NCBI GenBank assembly: GCA_944386685.1 | Contig: CALXCA010000003.1 | Coordinates: 37,657 to 101,656, forward strand | Direction: 5' to 3' | Length of the DNA stretch: 64,000 nt | Source: an uncultured Clostridia bacterium | GTDB lineage: Bacteria > Bacillota > Clostridia > TANB77 > CAG-508 | In this document: in pieces, positions 17,842-27,342 of the stretch | Layout: the number at the start of each line of letters is the position of its first letter | Numbering within the stretch: position 1 is the first letter of the stretch | Translations under genes and position numbers: made by a program | The notes under the pieces: model-generated | The model's database searches: none | What the model saw: the letters and a program-made list of their open reading frames with translations, nothing else | What the model was told of the DNA's origin: nothing

Positions 17842-19635
17842 CTATTTATTTAATTGTTGAATTATACTTTTAGCTAAGTTTTCATTTATACCTCTAATTT
17901 CAGTAAGTTCTTCGATTTTAGCATTCTTAATTTTTTCTATACTTCCAAATTGCTTTAGCAAATCTTTTTTCTTTGTTTCTCCTATTCCTTTTATTTCGTC
18001 TAGAGCTGATTTGGTAATATCTTTATCTCTTAATTTTCTGTGATAAGAAATTGCAGTATCATGAACTTCATCTTGGAATTTTGTTATTAATTTAAATAAA
18101 TTTTCAGATATTTCAAATTCTTCTCTATTTTCATTTATTAATGCTCTTGTTTGATGTTTATCATTTTTTACCATACCAAATACTGGTATATCTAATTGTA
18201 AATCTTTTATTGCTTGCTTTATTGCTCGTATTTGAGTAATTCCTCCATCTGCAAAAATTGCATCTGGTAATTTTCCAAATCCTGATGAATTCTCATTTTC
18301 AATTGAATGTTTTAATCTTCTCGTTACTACTTCTTGCATACATTTAGGGTCATCTTGTGTTAAAACTGTTTTTATTTTGAATCTTCTTGATAAGTTCTTT
18401 TTTATTGTTCCATCTACCATTACACACATTCCCGCTACCATATATTCTCCAGAAATGTTTGAAATATCAAAAGTTTCTATTTTTCGTGGTAATCTATCTA
18501 ATCCTAAAACTTTTTTTATTTCTAATAAAATTTCACTTCTATCTCTTTCTTTGTTTTCAAGTGTTATTTTTGCGTTGTTATCTGCCATTTCTACAAAACG
18601 TAATTTTTCACCCTTTTTTGGAGATTTAATTTCAACTTTTCTCCCTGCTTCTTTACTAAGCCATTCTTCTATTGCATTTTTGTCTTCTATTTCTTCTCTA
18701 ATCATTATTTTATTCGGTAAATTTGTACTATCTATATAATATTGTTTTATAAAACCAGATAAAATTTCTTTATCTTCCATTTCTTTTAAATCTGGGAAAA
18801 AGTAGTGTTCTCTTCCAACCATTTTACTTCCTCTAACGAAAAAGATTTCTACACAAACTTCTATTTCCGATTTTGCTATACCAATTACATCTATATTATT
18901 TTCTGTAATATTAGAAACTTTCTGCTTTTCATTTACTCTTTGTATTGCTAACATTCTATCTCTTATATATGCTGCATTTTCAAACTCCATTTTTCCCGCT
19001 TCTTCTATCATTTGCTTTTCTAAGTCTTTTAATACCTTATCTATTTTACCATCTAAAATATCTATTATTTCGTCAATTTGCTTTCTATAATCTTCTTTAG
19101 AAATATATCCCATACAAGGTCCAGAACATCTATTTATATAATAATTTAAACAAGCTCTTGTTTCTGACCTGAATTTTCTGCATTGACGTATTTTGTATTT
19201 TTGTTTTATAAAATCTAATAATTCTTTTGCAGAACCAGGATTTGCATATGGTCCAAAATATTTTGACCCATCATTTATTATTTTTCTTGTTATTACAACA
19301 TTTGGATAATCTGATTTTACATCTACTTTTATATATGGATATGTTTTATCATCTTTTAATAACACATTAAATCTTGGTCTGTTCTTTTTTATTAAATTAC
19401 ATTCTAATATTAATGCTTCTGCTTCATTATCAACAACAATATATTCAAAGTGGTCTATTAATGATACCATTTTTTTTATTCTTTCTGTTTTGTCTGTTTT
19501 TCTGAAATATGATTTTACTCTTCTTTTTAAATTTATTGCTTTTCCTACATATATTATTTTGTCTTCTGCATCATGCATAATATATACTCCTGGCTTGTCA
19601 GGCAGTAATTTTAATTGTTCTTCTATGTTGAACAT
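17842..19635 (-). CDS. uvrC: excinuclease ABC subunit C
   Basis: About 597 residues. In order: GIY-YIG nuclease (PGVYIMHDAEDKIIYVGKA near 15-35), a Cys cluster (CRKFRS..CLNYYINRCSGPC near 150-170), the UVR domain for UvrB contact (AAYIRDRMLAIQ near 220), the RNase H-like second nuclease (ADGGITQIRAI near 460), and C-terminal helix-hairpin-helix repeats (IKGIGETKKKDLL, IRGINENLA). It makes both incisions in nucleotide excision repair after UvrAB damage recognition. A run of Gs seven bases before the Met at 19635 supports that start over the longer frame. uvrA and uvrB are not in the window. Confidence 0.96.
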   Translation of the reverse strand: MFNIEEQLKLLPDKPGVYIMHDAEDKIIYVGKAINLKRRVKSYFRKTDKTERIKKMVSLIDHFEYIVVDNEAEALILECNLIKKNRPRFNVLLKDDKTYPYIKVDVKSDYPNVVITRKIINDGSKYFGPYANPGSAKELLDFIKQKYKIRQCRKFRSETRACLNYYINRCSGPCMGYISKEDYRKQIDEIIDILDGKIDKVLKDLEKQMIEEAGKMEFENAAYIRDRMLAIQRVNEKQKVSNITENNIDVIGIAKSEIEVCVEIFFVRGSKMVGREHYFFPDLKEMEDKEILSGFIKQYYIDSTNLPNKIMIREEIEDKNAIEEWLSKEAGRKVEIKSPKKGEKLRFVEMADNNAKITLENKERDRSEILLEIKKVLGLDRLPRKIETFDISNISGEYMVAGMCVMVDGTIKKNLSRRFKIKTVLTQDDPKCMQEVVTRRLKHSIENENSSGFGKLPDAIFADGGITQIRAIKQAIKDLQLDIPVFGMVKNDKHQTRALINENREEFEISENLFKLITKFQDEVHDTAISYHRKLRDKDITKSALDEIKGIGETKKKDLLKQFGSIEKIKNAKIEELTEIRGINENLAKSIIQQLNK

Positions 19636-19806
19636 TGCTTTTCCCCCTATTGCAAAGCTTTTTCTTTTTATATTATATAATATTTTTGAGTTCAATTTTA
19701 TCTGGTAATCTCATTTCATGTTTACAGAATCTTTGTCTTTACTTGCTAATAATCTTTCATAGTAAAATGATATTACCTATTTTTTTAATTATTATACATA
19801 CTTTAA

Positions 19807-19835
19807 TTGACATTTTCTATAAATCTGTGTATAAT
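19807..19835 (+). promoter_or_regulatory. perfect consensus promoter for a small RNA
   Basis: TTGACA (19807-19812), exactly 17 bases, TATAAT (19830-19835): a fully consensus sigma-A promoter with no reading frame behind it. The transcript would start near 19842. Confidence 0.85.
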
Positions 19836-19841
19836 ATAGAT

Positions 19842-19936
19842 AGAAAATGAGAAACCATAGTAATATGGTTACCACTTTTGTATAGTAATAACAGCACATT
19901 CCAGGTAAAAAAGTAGAATGTGCTGTTATTTTATTC
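19842..19936 (+). ncRNA. candidate antitoxin small RNA
   Basis: About 95 bases from the consensus promoter to an intrinsic terminator: a 15-bp perfect stem, AATAACAGCACATTC (19887-19901) with its complement at 19916-19930, then a T-rich tail TTATTTTATT. A small 5' hairpin (CCATAGTAATATGG) precedes it. It points toward, and overlaps the 3' end of, the small membrane-peptide gene on the opposite strand. This is the arrangement of convergent type I toxin-antitoxin pairs of Firmicutes such as txpA/RatA. Confidence 0.7.
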
Positions 19937-20044
19937 CTTATCTAATTTTTTATTTACATATTGTATGTATATAAAAGCCAATAAGGTTACGTTTATGACT
20001 AATGATATCATTAAAGCAAATATTATATATAATATAAAACTCAT
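19931..20044 (-). CDS. small hydrophobic peptide, candidate type I toxin
   Basis: 37 residues, beginning MSFILYIIFALMISLVINVT: one long membrane helix with a charged C-terminal tail (NKKLDKE), the usual build of type I toxins that damage or depolarise the membrane. AGGTGG lies just upstream of the ATG at 20044. It has its own promoter at 20125-20153 and a roughly 75-base leader containing GATAACA/TGTTATC, which could fold near the RBS. Its 3' end meets a convergent small RNA whose terminator stem begins at its stop codon. Family not assigned. Confidence 0.7.
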   Translation of the reverse strand: MSFILYIIFALMISLVINVTLLAFIYIQYVNKKLDKE

Positions 20045-20124
20045 AAACACCACCTCACTTTCTGATAACAATGTTATCTAGTAAAGTGGCAACACAACTA
20101 CTTATCTCATTTCCTATGTAAAAT

Positions 20125-20153
20125 AGTATATCATAATAATTCGGAAAAATCAA
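20125..20153 (-). promoter_or_regulatory. sigma-A promoter of the candidate toxin
   Basis: TTGATT (20148-20153), 17 bases, TATACT (20125-20130) on the minus strand. Confidence 0.75.
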
Positions 20154-20182
20154 TATTCAAGAACAGATTTTCGCATTTTATA

Positions 20183-20253
20183 TCAAAAGTTCAGTGAGAA
20201 CTTTTGATATATTAATAATAAGTAAATTTCTCTATGAACTGTAATATTTCTTC
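20183..20253. repeat. dispersed palindrome P, copy 1
   Basis: TATCAAAAGTT pairs with AACTTTTGATA, followed by ATTAATAATAAGTAAATTTCT and GAACTGTAAT. It shares ATTAATA, AATTTCT and CTGTAAT blocks with copies at 20919-20973, 26425-26478 and 47145-47208. Confidence 0.6.
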
Positions 20254-20352
20254 ATTTTTTGTCACATTTTGTTGAGTTTTATCATATTTTTATACTAGTA
20301 ATAGTCTATTAAAAATAATAGGCAGAAAGGAATTATTAGGTTAAATAAAAAT

Positions 20353-20904
20353 ATGTTACACTGTATTTTACTAGCAATATCAGTAAGTATTGATGCTTTA
20401 AGTTTAGGAGTTACATATGGTATTAAACACTCTAGAATAAGAGGAATAAGTAATTTAATTATTTTTACAATAGCACTTCTTTCTACAAGTATTTCAATAT
20501 TTTTAGGTAGTAATATTGCAAAATTATTTTCAACTGATGTTGCTTTAATTTTAGGTTCAAGTCTTCTTATAATTTTAGGATTATATACAATTTATAAAAG
20601 CTTTAAAGAAAATAACAATGATTTTGATTTTGATAATTCTAATTCTATTGAAAAAAAAGAAGCTTTCCTTCTTGCTTTGGCAGTTTCTGCTGATGCAAGT
20701 TGTGTTGGGCTTAGTTGTGGAATTATTGGGCTTGATAGTTTTATATATCCTATACTTACTGCATTTTTCCATATATGTTTTATAAATTGTGGAAATTTTG
20801 TTGCTTATCATATTGCAGAAAAAATTAAAATCTCAAGTAAAATATTATCTATTATCTCAGGAATTATTTTAATTTCTATTGGTATTATTAGATTAATATT
20901 TTAA
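20353..20904 (+). CDS. ytaF: YtaF/MntP-family membrane protein
   Basis: 183 residues with six predicted membrane helices in two related halves: AISVSIDALSLGVTYGI near the start and LALAVSADASCVGLSCGI near residue 110, each with the Asp typical of the MntP (DUF204) fold. An Asn/Asp-rich loop separates the halves. In Bacillus this family includes the sporulation membrane protein YtaF; related MntP proteins export Mn2+. Which role applies here is not decided by sequence. A weak TTGTTG-N16-TATACT promoter lies upstream. Confidence 0.8.
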   Translation: MLHCILLAISVSIDALSLGVTYGIKHSRIRGISNLIIFTIALLSTSISIFLGSNIAKLFSTDVALILGSSLLIILGLYTIYKSFKENNNDFDFDNSNSIEKKEAFLLALAVSADASCVGLSCGIIGLDSFIYPILTAFFHICFINCGNFVAYHIAEKIKISSKILSIISGIILISIGIIRLIF

Positions 20905-20918
20905 TATTCTATATAAAC

Positions 20919-20973
20919 AATTCAGTAAGAAATTTAGTGTATTAATAATTGCATAAATTTCTTGCTGAATTAC
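20919..20973. repeat. dispersed palindrome P, copy 2
   Basis: ATTCAGTAAGAAATTTA pairs with TAAATTTCTTGCTGAAT around ATTAATAATTGCA. It lies 15 bases after ytaF and could act as its 3' hairpin although no U-tract follows. Confidence 0.65.
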
Positions 20974-21004
20974 AAAATTTTATTAATACAAAATTTTTAG
21001 AAAA

Positions 21005-21033
21005 TTGTCATTTTATGAAATCTATGATAGAAT
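21005..21033 (+). promoter_or_regulatory. sigma-A promoter of the LOG-family gene
   Basis: TTGTCA (21005-21010), 17 bases, TAGAAT (21028-21033), followed by a leader ending in GAAAGGA before the ATG at 21101. Confidence 0.65.
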
Positions 21034-21100
21034 ATCCAAGTACAAATTAAAATAAATATTTACAATTGTATAAAAAAATTACAGAAAGGATTGAATTTAA

Positions 21101-21631
21101 ATGAATATATTTGTAGGATGTTCTTCAAGAGATACAGATAATAAAGAATACAATAAATTAGCAGAAGATATTGGTAAATTTATAGTTAATGAAAAGCATA
21201 ATTTTGTTTTTGGAGGATGTGGAACAGGATTAATGGGAAAAATTTATTCTGTTGTTTCTAAAAGTCATGATAGTAAAATTATTGTGACTATTGCAGAAGC
21301 TTATAAAAAACAATTAGAAGATATTTCTTATGATGAGTTTTACATCTCAGATACTGTAAATGAAAGAAAAGATTGTTTTATAAAAAAATCTGATGTTATG
21401 ATTTTTATTCCTGGAGGAATTGGAACTGTTGATGAAATTTTAACAGCAATTGAAACCAAAAGAAGTGGGCAGCATAATTCGCCAATTATTATAATAAATA
21501 TAAATCATTATTTTGATAATTTATTAAATATGTTTGAGCAAATTTATGATGAAAACTTTGCAGATTCAAAAAATAAAGAATTATATAATGTTGTAGATTC
21601 ATTAGATGAAGCTATAAAATATTTAAGTTAA
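21101..21631 (+). CDS. LOG-family nucleotide phosphoribohydrolase-like protein
   Basis: 176 residues of Rossmann type: FVGCSS at the N-terminus, GGCGTGLMG near 40, and the LOG signature NERKD...PGGIGTVDE near 85-110 with the catalytic Arg and Glu. LOG proteins remove ribose 5-phosphate from purine nucleotides (cytokinin precursors in plants); many bacterial members are mis-named lysine decarboxylases. The bacterial substrate here is unknown. It stands alone with its own promoter. Confidence 0.85.
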   Translation: MNIFVGCSSRDTDNKEYNKLAEDIGKFIVNEKHNFVFGGCGTGLMGKIYSVVSKSHDSKIIVTIAEAYKKQLEDISYDEFYISDTVNERKDCFIKKSDVMIFIPGGIGTVDEILTAIETKRSGQHNSPIIIININHYFDNLLNMFEQIYDENFADSKNKELYNVVDSLDEAIKYLS

Positions 21632-21637
21632 CTTTAT

Positions 21638-21866
21638 ATTGGGGTCAGTCCTTTTTTGGTCTGGGGTCGGTCCTAAAATCAAACCCAATATATAAATTGT
21701 TTTGTAATACCGCGTAAGCGACCAAATGAGCGTAGCGAATGCGATTTGGAGCAACCTACTTATTGAAATTCTTTTGTAGGTTGCGACACACAAGGTATAA
21801 AAAACAATTTATATATTGGGTTTGATTTTAGGACCGACCCCAGGCAAAAAAGGGACCGACCCCAAT
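21638..21866. repeat. nested palindromic element M, copy 1 (REP/MITE-like)
   Basis: 229 bases forming one long palindrome: ends GGGGTC(A/G)GTCC with GGACCGACCCC, then arms CCTAAAATCAAACC.. and their complement, then a core with two inner hairpins (CCAAAT/ATTTGG and GCAACCTAC/GTAGGTTGC). The core is identical in copy 2 at 43317. The GGGGTCGGTCC ends resemble sequences mobilised by REP-associated tyrosine transposases; no transposase is in the window. It lies between two convergent gene ends. Confidence 0.85.
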
Positions 21867-21883
21867 GTCATTAACTGCAAAAT

Positions 21884-24800
21884 TTAAGCCTGTTTCAATT
21901 TTATAGAAAGTAATTTAGAAATGCCTTTTTCCTCCATAGTAACACCATAAACACTATCAGCAACTTCCATTGTTCCCTTTCTATGAGTAATAACTAAAAA
22001 TTGAGTATCTTTTGTATATTTTTTTAGATATTCAGCATATCTGTAAACATTAACATCATCAAGTGCTGCTTCAATTTCATCTAAAACACAGAATGGAGCA
22101 GGATTTATTTTTAAAATAGCAAATAATAATGCTATTGCTGTAAATGCCTTTTCTCCACCAGAAAGCAAAGTCATATTTTGCAATTTCTTTCCAGGTGGTT
22201 GAACTGTTATTTCTATTCCACTTTCTAAAATATTATTTTCATCAGTAAGAGTAACTTCTGCTTGTCCTCCACCAAATAACTCTTTAAATACTTCTCCAAA
22301 ATTTTTGTTAATAATTTCAAATTTTTCTTTAAATTGTTGTTTCATAGTTTCAGTCATTTCTGAAATTACTTTTCTTAATTTTGTCATAGATTCTTCTAAA
22401 TCTAATCTTTGTTCACACATAAAGTCATATCTTTGTTTTAAGTTTTTATATTCTTCTATAGAATTAACATTTACACTTCCCAATTCTCTTATATCAGTAC
22501 GTAAAATATTAACTTTCCTTTGACTATTTTGAACATTTTCAGGTTTTGGAAAATCTCCAGCTTGATTTGGAGTCAGTTCATATTCTTCCCACATTTTATT
22601 TATAATTTCTGTAATGTCTTCTTCTATTTTGCTTTTTCTAACTTCTAGTTTTGTTACTTGAGATTTTAAATCTTCTATAATTCTAAATTCTTCTGTTTGT
22701 TCATCTTCTTTTTTAGATAATTTCTGATTTTTCTCAGTCCTATCTTCTTTTAGTTTTTCAATGTTTTCTCCACTATTTGCAACTTGCATTTTTACATCTT
22801 CTATACTTTTTTGTGTATCTTCTATTTGCTTTAGTAATTCAACATTTTCTTTTTCGTCATTTTCAATTTGTAATTTTTTACTTTCTATATTTTTAGTATG
22901 TGTTTCTATTTCTTTATTCAACATTTCTGCCATTTCTTCTATTGAGGCTTCACTTTCATTAAATGATGATACAAATATCTTTAAATTGGTTATATCTTCA
23001 TTTAAATCATCTATGTATTTTTGACTATCTTTGTTTGAACTCGTAAATTCATCAATTACTTCTTGATCTTTTTGATTTTGCTTAGTAATTTCTATAATTT
23101 CTTTTTCTTGTTTTTCTTTTTCTTCTAGTAATTTTGCTTTTGATTTTTCTGAATTGATTTGCTCTTCTTTTTGTTTAGTTATTCTATCTTGTATATTATT
23201 TATATTTTCTTTTATAGATTCTAATTTTTGTTTTTCTGTTGCATATGTAATTTCTATTTCTTGTAATTGTTTTGACAAATTTTCTGTTTCTTCTAATATA
23301 TCTTCTGATGAATTTTCATATTCTTGTTTTTCTTTTTCAATTCTTTCTATTTCATTTTTTATTTTTTCTATTTCTTGTTTTAATTGTTCTATTTCTTTAC
23401 TTCTTCCAAGAATATTCACTGTTTTCTTTGCAATTGAACCACCTGTCATAGAGCCTGATACATTTATAATATCTCCTTCTAAAGTTATTATTCTAAATGT
23501 ATTATTATTTTCTTTTGATAAATTAATTGCATTTTGCATATTGTCTACAATCACTGTTCTTCCAAGTAAGTTTAATATTATTTGCTCATATTTTTTATCA
23601 AAATTAATTAAATCTGAAGCTATTCCTATTACACCTACTTTTTTGCCTTTTATTGCTTCAAGTTTTTTTCCTTTTACAGAACTTATTGGTAAAAATGATG
23701 CTCTTCCTAAATTATTAGCTCTTAAATATTCTATTAATTTTTTTGCATCTTGTTCTGTTTCTGTTACAATATTTTGCAAACTAGCTCCTAATGCCATTTC
23801 TATTGCTATTTCATACTCTTTTGGTACAGATATTAAATTTGCAATAACTCCATACATTCCTTTATTTAATTCTTTATTTTTTTCACAGTCTAATAATAAT
23901 TGTTTTACACTTTTTATATAACCTTCTTTTTCTTTCTCTGTTTCTACTAAAAAATTATGTCTAGAAGTTTTCATCCTTAATTCATTTGTTAAATTATTTA
24001 TTTGTTCATCAAATTGTTTTAATTTTGTAGTAATTTCATCTCTTTGTTTTTCATTATTTTCTAATTCTTTTAAAACTTTGTTTCTGTTATTTTCAATAAT
24101 ATTAAATTCTTTTTCTATATCTTCTTTTTTTATTTTTATTCTATCTATTTCTAATATTTGTGATGATATTTCTTGTTTTAATTGTTTTTGCCTTTTATCA
24201 TAGTTTTCTAAATTTGCCTGTATTTTACTTATTTCTGCTTGTAATTCATATTTTTTGTCTGTATTTACTTCTACTCTTTTTTTGATTTCTTCTATTTCAA
24301 GTTCTTTTGAACTTAATTTTTTTGTTAATTTTGCTAATTCTTCTTCTTTTTCTTTTAGTTCTTTTTCAAAACTTTCTTTATTTTGTTTTAAACTTGTTTT
24401 TCTAGATTCTTTTTGTTCTATATCTTGTTTTAATCCATCAACCTTTTTTTGTAATTCTAATATTTCTGCTTTATTTCTTTCTATAATTTCTTTATTACTT
24501 TGTATTTTATTTTTAGCAACATTTATATTAGAATTATATTGCTCTATTTGTTTTTGACTTTCAAACCCTATATTTTGCATTTGTTCTATTTTGTTTGTTA
24601 TTTCGTCTATTTCTTCTTTTAACTCATCTTTTAATATTTTTATTTTTTCTAGTTTTCCTTCTTCTAAATTTAGATTAGATTTCATTATCTCTTCGTTTTT
24701 TACAATTTCATCTAAATCTTTTTTGTTTTTTTCAATTAAATATAGAAAAAGTCCTACTTCTATATTTTTTAGCTCTTCTTTTAAACTTAGATACTGTTTT

Positions 24801-25435
24801 GCTTTGTCTGATTGTTGTTGTAATGGCTCTAAATTTCCTTCTATTTCTGTAATTATGTCATTAATTCTTAAAACATTTAATTTAGTTTGTTCTAATTTTT
24901 TTTCTGACTCTTCTTTTCTGGTTCTATATTTTACAATTCCTGCAGCTTCTTCAAATATATGTCTTCTATCTTCAGATTTGTTACTTAGTATTTCGTCTAT
25001 TTTTCCTTGTCCTATAATTGAATATCCATCTCTTCCTATTCCTGTGTCCATAAATAATTCAACTACATCTTTTAATCTACATGGAGCCTTATTTATATAA
25101 TATCCTGTTTCTCCGCTTCTGTATATTTTTCTTGTTATTGTAACTTCTGAAAATTCTATTGGAAGTGTTCCATCTGTGTTATCAAATACTAAAGAGGCTT
25201 CTGCAAAGCCTAATGATTTTCTATTTTGTGTTCCTGCAAATATAACATCTTGTGTTTTAGCTCCTCTTAGAGACTTCATACTTTGCTCTCCTAAAATCCA
25301 TTTTATACAGTCTGCTATATTGCTTTTACCAGAACCATTTGGTCCTATTACACTTGTTATTCCTGGCATTAGTTCTATTACTGTTTTGTCTGCAAATGAT
25401 TTAAATCCTTGCATTTCTAATCTTTTTAAATACAT
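21884..25435 (-). CDS. smc: chromosome segregation SMC protein
   Basis: About 1183 residues, standard SMC length. Walker A GPNGSGKSNI near residue 32, Q-loop region, two long Glu/Lys-rich coiled coils (170-490 and 670-1010), a hinge near 500-660 (GVIANLI...ALGASLQNIV, GGSIAKK), the signature LLSGGEKAFTAIALLFAIL near 1090 and Walker B FCVLDEIEAALD. It forms the ATP-driven dimer that compacts and separates chromosomes with ScpA/ScpB, which are not in the window. AAGGTGAG four bases before the Met at 25435 supports that start over an upstream GTG. Confidence 0.97.
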   Translation of the reverse strand: MYLKRLEMQGFKSFADKTVIELMPGITSVIGPNGSGKSNIADCIKWILGEQSMKSLRGAKTQDVIFAGTQNRKSLGFAEASLVFDNTDGTLPIEFSEVTITRKIYRSGETGYYINKAPCRLKDVVELFMDTGIGRDGYSIIGQGKIDEILSNKSEDRRHIFEEAAGIVKYRTRKEESEKKLEQTKLNVLRINDIITEIEGNLEPLQQQSDKAKQYLSLKEELKNIEVGLFLYLIEKNKKDLDEIVKNEEIMKSNLNLEEGKLEKIKILKDELKEEIDEITNKIEQMQNIGFESQKQIEQYNSNINVAKNKIQSNKEIIERNKAEILELQKKVDGLKQDIEQKESRKTSLKQNKESFEKELKEKEEELAKLTKKLSSKELEIEEIKKRVEVNTDKKYELQAEISKIQANLENYDKRQKQLKQEISSQILEIDRIKIKKEDIEKEFNIIENNRNKVLKELENNEKQRDEITTKLKQFDEQINNLTNELRMKTSRHNFLVETEKEKEGYIKSVKQLLLDCEKNKELNKGMYGVIANLISVPKEYEIAIEMALGASLQNIVTETEQDAKKLIEYLRANNLGRASFLPISSVKGKKLEAIKGKKVGVIGIASDLINFDKKYEQIILNLLGRTVIVDNMQNAINLSKENNNTFRIITLEGDIINVSGSMTGGSIAKKTVNILGRSKEIEQLKQEIEKIKNEIERIEKEKQEYENSSEDILEETENLSKQLQEIEITYATEKQKLESIKENINNIQDRITKQKEEQINSEKSKAKLLEEKEKQEKEIIEITKQNQKDQEVIDEFTSSNKDSQKYIDDLNEDITNLKIFVSSFNESEASIEEMAEMLNKEIETHTKNIESKKLQIENDEKENVELLKQIEDTQKSIEDVKMQVANSGENIEKLKEDRTEKNQKLSKKEDEQTEEFRIIEDLKSQVTKLEVRKSKIEEDITEIINKMWEEYELTPNQAGDFPKPENVQNSQRKVNILRTDIRELGSVNVNSIEEYKNLKQRYDFMCEQRLDLEESMTKLRKVISEMTETMKQQFKEKFEIINKNFGEVFKELFGGGQAEVTLTDENNILESGIEITVQPPGKKLQNMTLLSGGEKAFTAIALLFAILKINPAPFCVLDEIEAALDDVNVYRYAEYLKKYTKDTQFLVITHRKGTMEVADSVYGVTMEEKGISKLLSIKLKQA

Positions 25436-25536
25436 GTTTCTCACCTTGTTTTCTATCTGTTTCTTTGAATATATTTATTTTATATGAAAAAGCTAAAAAT
25501 AGCAAGTTTTAATTGCATTTTTAGCTTTTATCAATA

Positions 25537-26314
25537 TTAATCTCTAAATGCTCTAAAGTATTGTTCATATAACTTTTCTTTTTGCTCTTCTGTTAAGTTT
25601 GAATATTGGCTTTGACCAACACTATAAAAAATTCCGGCTAATTCCTGATTTCTTTTCTAAAACTTCTCCTGACTTTGTTTTTGCAACTAAAGGTGTTGTC
25701 CAAGATTCGTTTCCTTGCGAATTTCTTGATATTAATCCTTTTTCTACTAATTGGTCTAATAATTCCTTTCTTTTTGTTTCATCTGTTACTGTCATCCCTG
25801 TATCTAAATCATAATAGTATAATTTTTGAACTCCTAAGTCTTGTAAAGCTTTTAATAAAGTTTCTATTGTTGCTCTACAATATGCACATGTTGGACTACT
25901 AAAATATATAAATGCTTCTTCATCACTATTTATTATATTTACTAGTTCTTCTATATTTACATATACAATTGGATTTGCTTCTGGAATATTTACTGTATTG
26001 TAATTTTCTCCACTTTCTGCAACTTGTGTATTATTTAGTGCTTCATATTCTTGTTTAAACCTTTTAGAGTCTTCTGTTACTGTATATGTAGCTGGTTCTT
26101 TGTCCATTTCTTCTATGCTTGGAATTTCTATATTTGTATTTTGTGAATTTTGATTTTCATTGTTTGTATTTTCTGTGTTCGAATTGCTTATATTTTCTTT
26201 ATTATTTTTTTCTTGGGATATATTCCAAATCATAATTCCTTGTGCAATCGCTAAAACAAATAATATTATTAAAATTATTATTACTATAGTTAAAACTAAT
26301 TTTTTATTTTTCAT
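25537..26314 (-). pseudogene. membrane-anchored thioredoxin-fold protein, C-terminus frameshifted
   Basis: Paralogue of the proteins at 26556 and 32695. It has an N-terminal membrane anchor (residues 5-30), an Asn/Ser/Glu linker, and a thioredoxin-like domain with SPTCAYCRA (CxxC) near residue 140. The open frame ends early after GISRNFL at 25622. In the next frame the missing ending is intact (GQSQYSNLTEEQKEKLYEQY) down to a TAA at 25537, matching GQSKYAELTEEQKQELYNNY of its paralogue. A one-base shift (or net +1) near 25640 explains it. It is likely still a folded thioredoxin domain lacking the last helix. It could also be a sequencing slip. RBS AGGAAAGG is upstream. Confidence 0.8.
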
Positions 26315-26424
26315 AAATTTTACATTCCTTTCCTCTTTTGTAGTAATATTATATCATGTTATTTTATTTTTTTCATCTAAAATAAAATATTTTTATTTTG
26401 AAATTCTTATATTTATGTATTGAG

Positions 26425-26478
26425 TCGAACAATTTATGTAATTATTAATATATCACAATTTCTCACTAAACTGTAATA
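26425..26478. repeat. dispersed palindrome P, copy 3
   Basis: Contains AATTTATGTAATTATTAATATATCA, split here as AATTTATG, ATTATTAATATATCA, and AATTTCTCACTAAACTGTAAT; closely matches copy 4 at 47145 but the left arm is degraded. Confidence 0.55.
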
Positions 26479-26555
26479 CTAAAACACACCAATAATGTTA
26501 AAAATATTTATAACATTTTTGATGTGTTTTTATTTTTGTTATTCTTATATTATTT

Positions 26556-27260
26556 TTAATTTTCACTTAATAGTTCATAATAATTATTATACAATTCTTG
26601 TTTTTGTTCTTCTGTTAATTCTGCATATTTTGATTGTCCCTCCTTATAGCTAATACTTGTTCCTATATTTTTAACTAATACCTCTCCAGCACGAGTTTTA
26701 GCTATTAATGGAATTCTCCAAGATTCGCTACCATCTTCTCTTTTTGTTACAAAACCTTTATCTATTAATTGATTTATTAAGTCTTGTCTAATTGTTTCAT
26801 CTATACCATTCATTCCTGTTTCTAAGTCATAATAATATAATTTTTTAATTCCTAAATCTTTTACTACTTCTAATAATGTTCCAACTGTTGCTCTACAATA
26901 TGGGCAATCTGCACTACTCATGTATATATAAGATTCCTCATCACTATTTATTATGTTTACATAGTCTTCAAGGTCTATATAAACAATTGGATTTTCTTCT
27001 GGTATATTTACTGTATTGTAGTTTTCTCCACCCTCTTCTACTGGTGTATCATTTAAAGCTTCATAATCTTGTTTAAATCTTAATGCATCATCTGTTGCTG
27101 TATATGTTACATTGTTATTGCTTTCTTTTCCATTATTTTTCTTTCCAGAATTATCTTCTCCTTGTGTTAAATTCCATAACATAAATCCTTGTACTGCTAC
27201 TATAATAATTAAAACTATAAAAAGTATTGATAATATAAACATATATTTTTTATTTTTCAT
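26556..27260 (-). CDS. membrane-anchored thioredoxin-fold protein (paralogue 2)
   Basis: 234 residues: basic start, one membrane helix (residues 5-28), short polar linker, and an extracytoplasmic thioredoxin-like domain with active-site SSADCPYCRATVGTLL near residue 130 and the cis-Pro region RIPLIAKTRAG near 190. A CPYC pair is typical of disulfide-handling enzymes. It lies directly downstream of the Ig-domain pilin 1 gene and should be co-transcribed with it when that gene is switched on. Proposed role, an inference: making or correcting disulfides in the Cys-containing C-terminal part of the neighbouring surface protein. RBS AGGAG. The 3' side (26320-26555) holds only repeat P. Confidence 0.82.
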   Translation of the reverse strand: MKNKKYMFILSILFIVLIIIVAVQGFMLWNLTQGEDNSGKKNNGKESNNNVTYTATDDALRFKQDYEALNDTPVEEGGENYNTVNIPEENPIVYIDLEDYVNIINSDEESYIYMSSADCPYCRATVGTLLEVVKDLGIKKLYYYDLETGMNGIDETIRQDLINQLIDKGFVTKREDGSESWRIPLIAKTRAGEVLVKNIGTSISYKEGQSKYAELTEEQKQELYNNYYELLSEN

Positions 27261-27342
27261 TTGAATTTCTCCTATTCTTTATTTTTATTTTACATTTCTG
27301 TAATTTGAGGTTTTTATTTTTTTAGATTATCCTTTATTTTTA

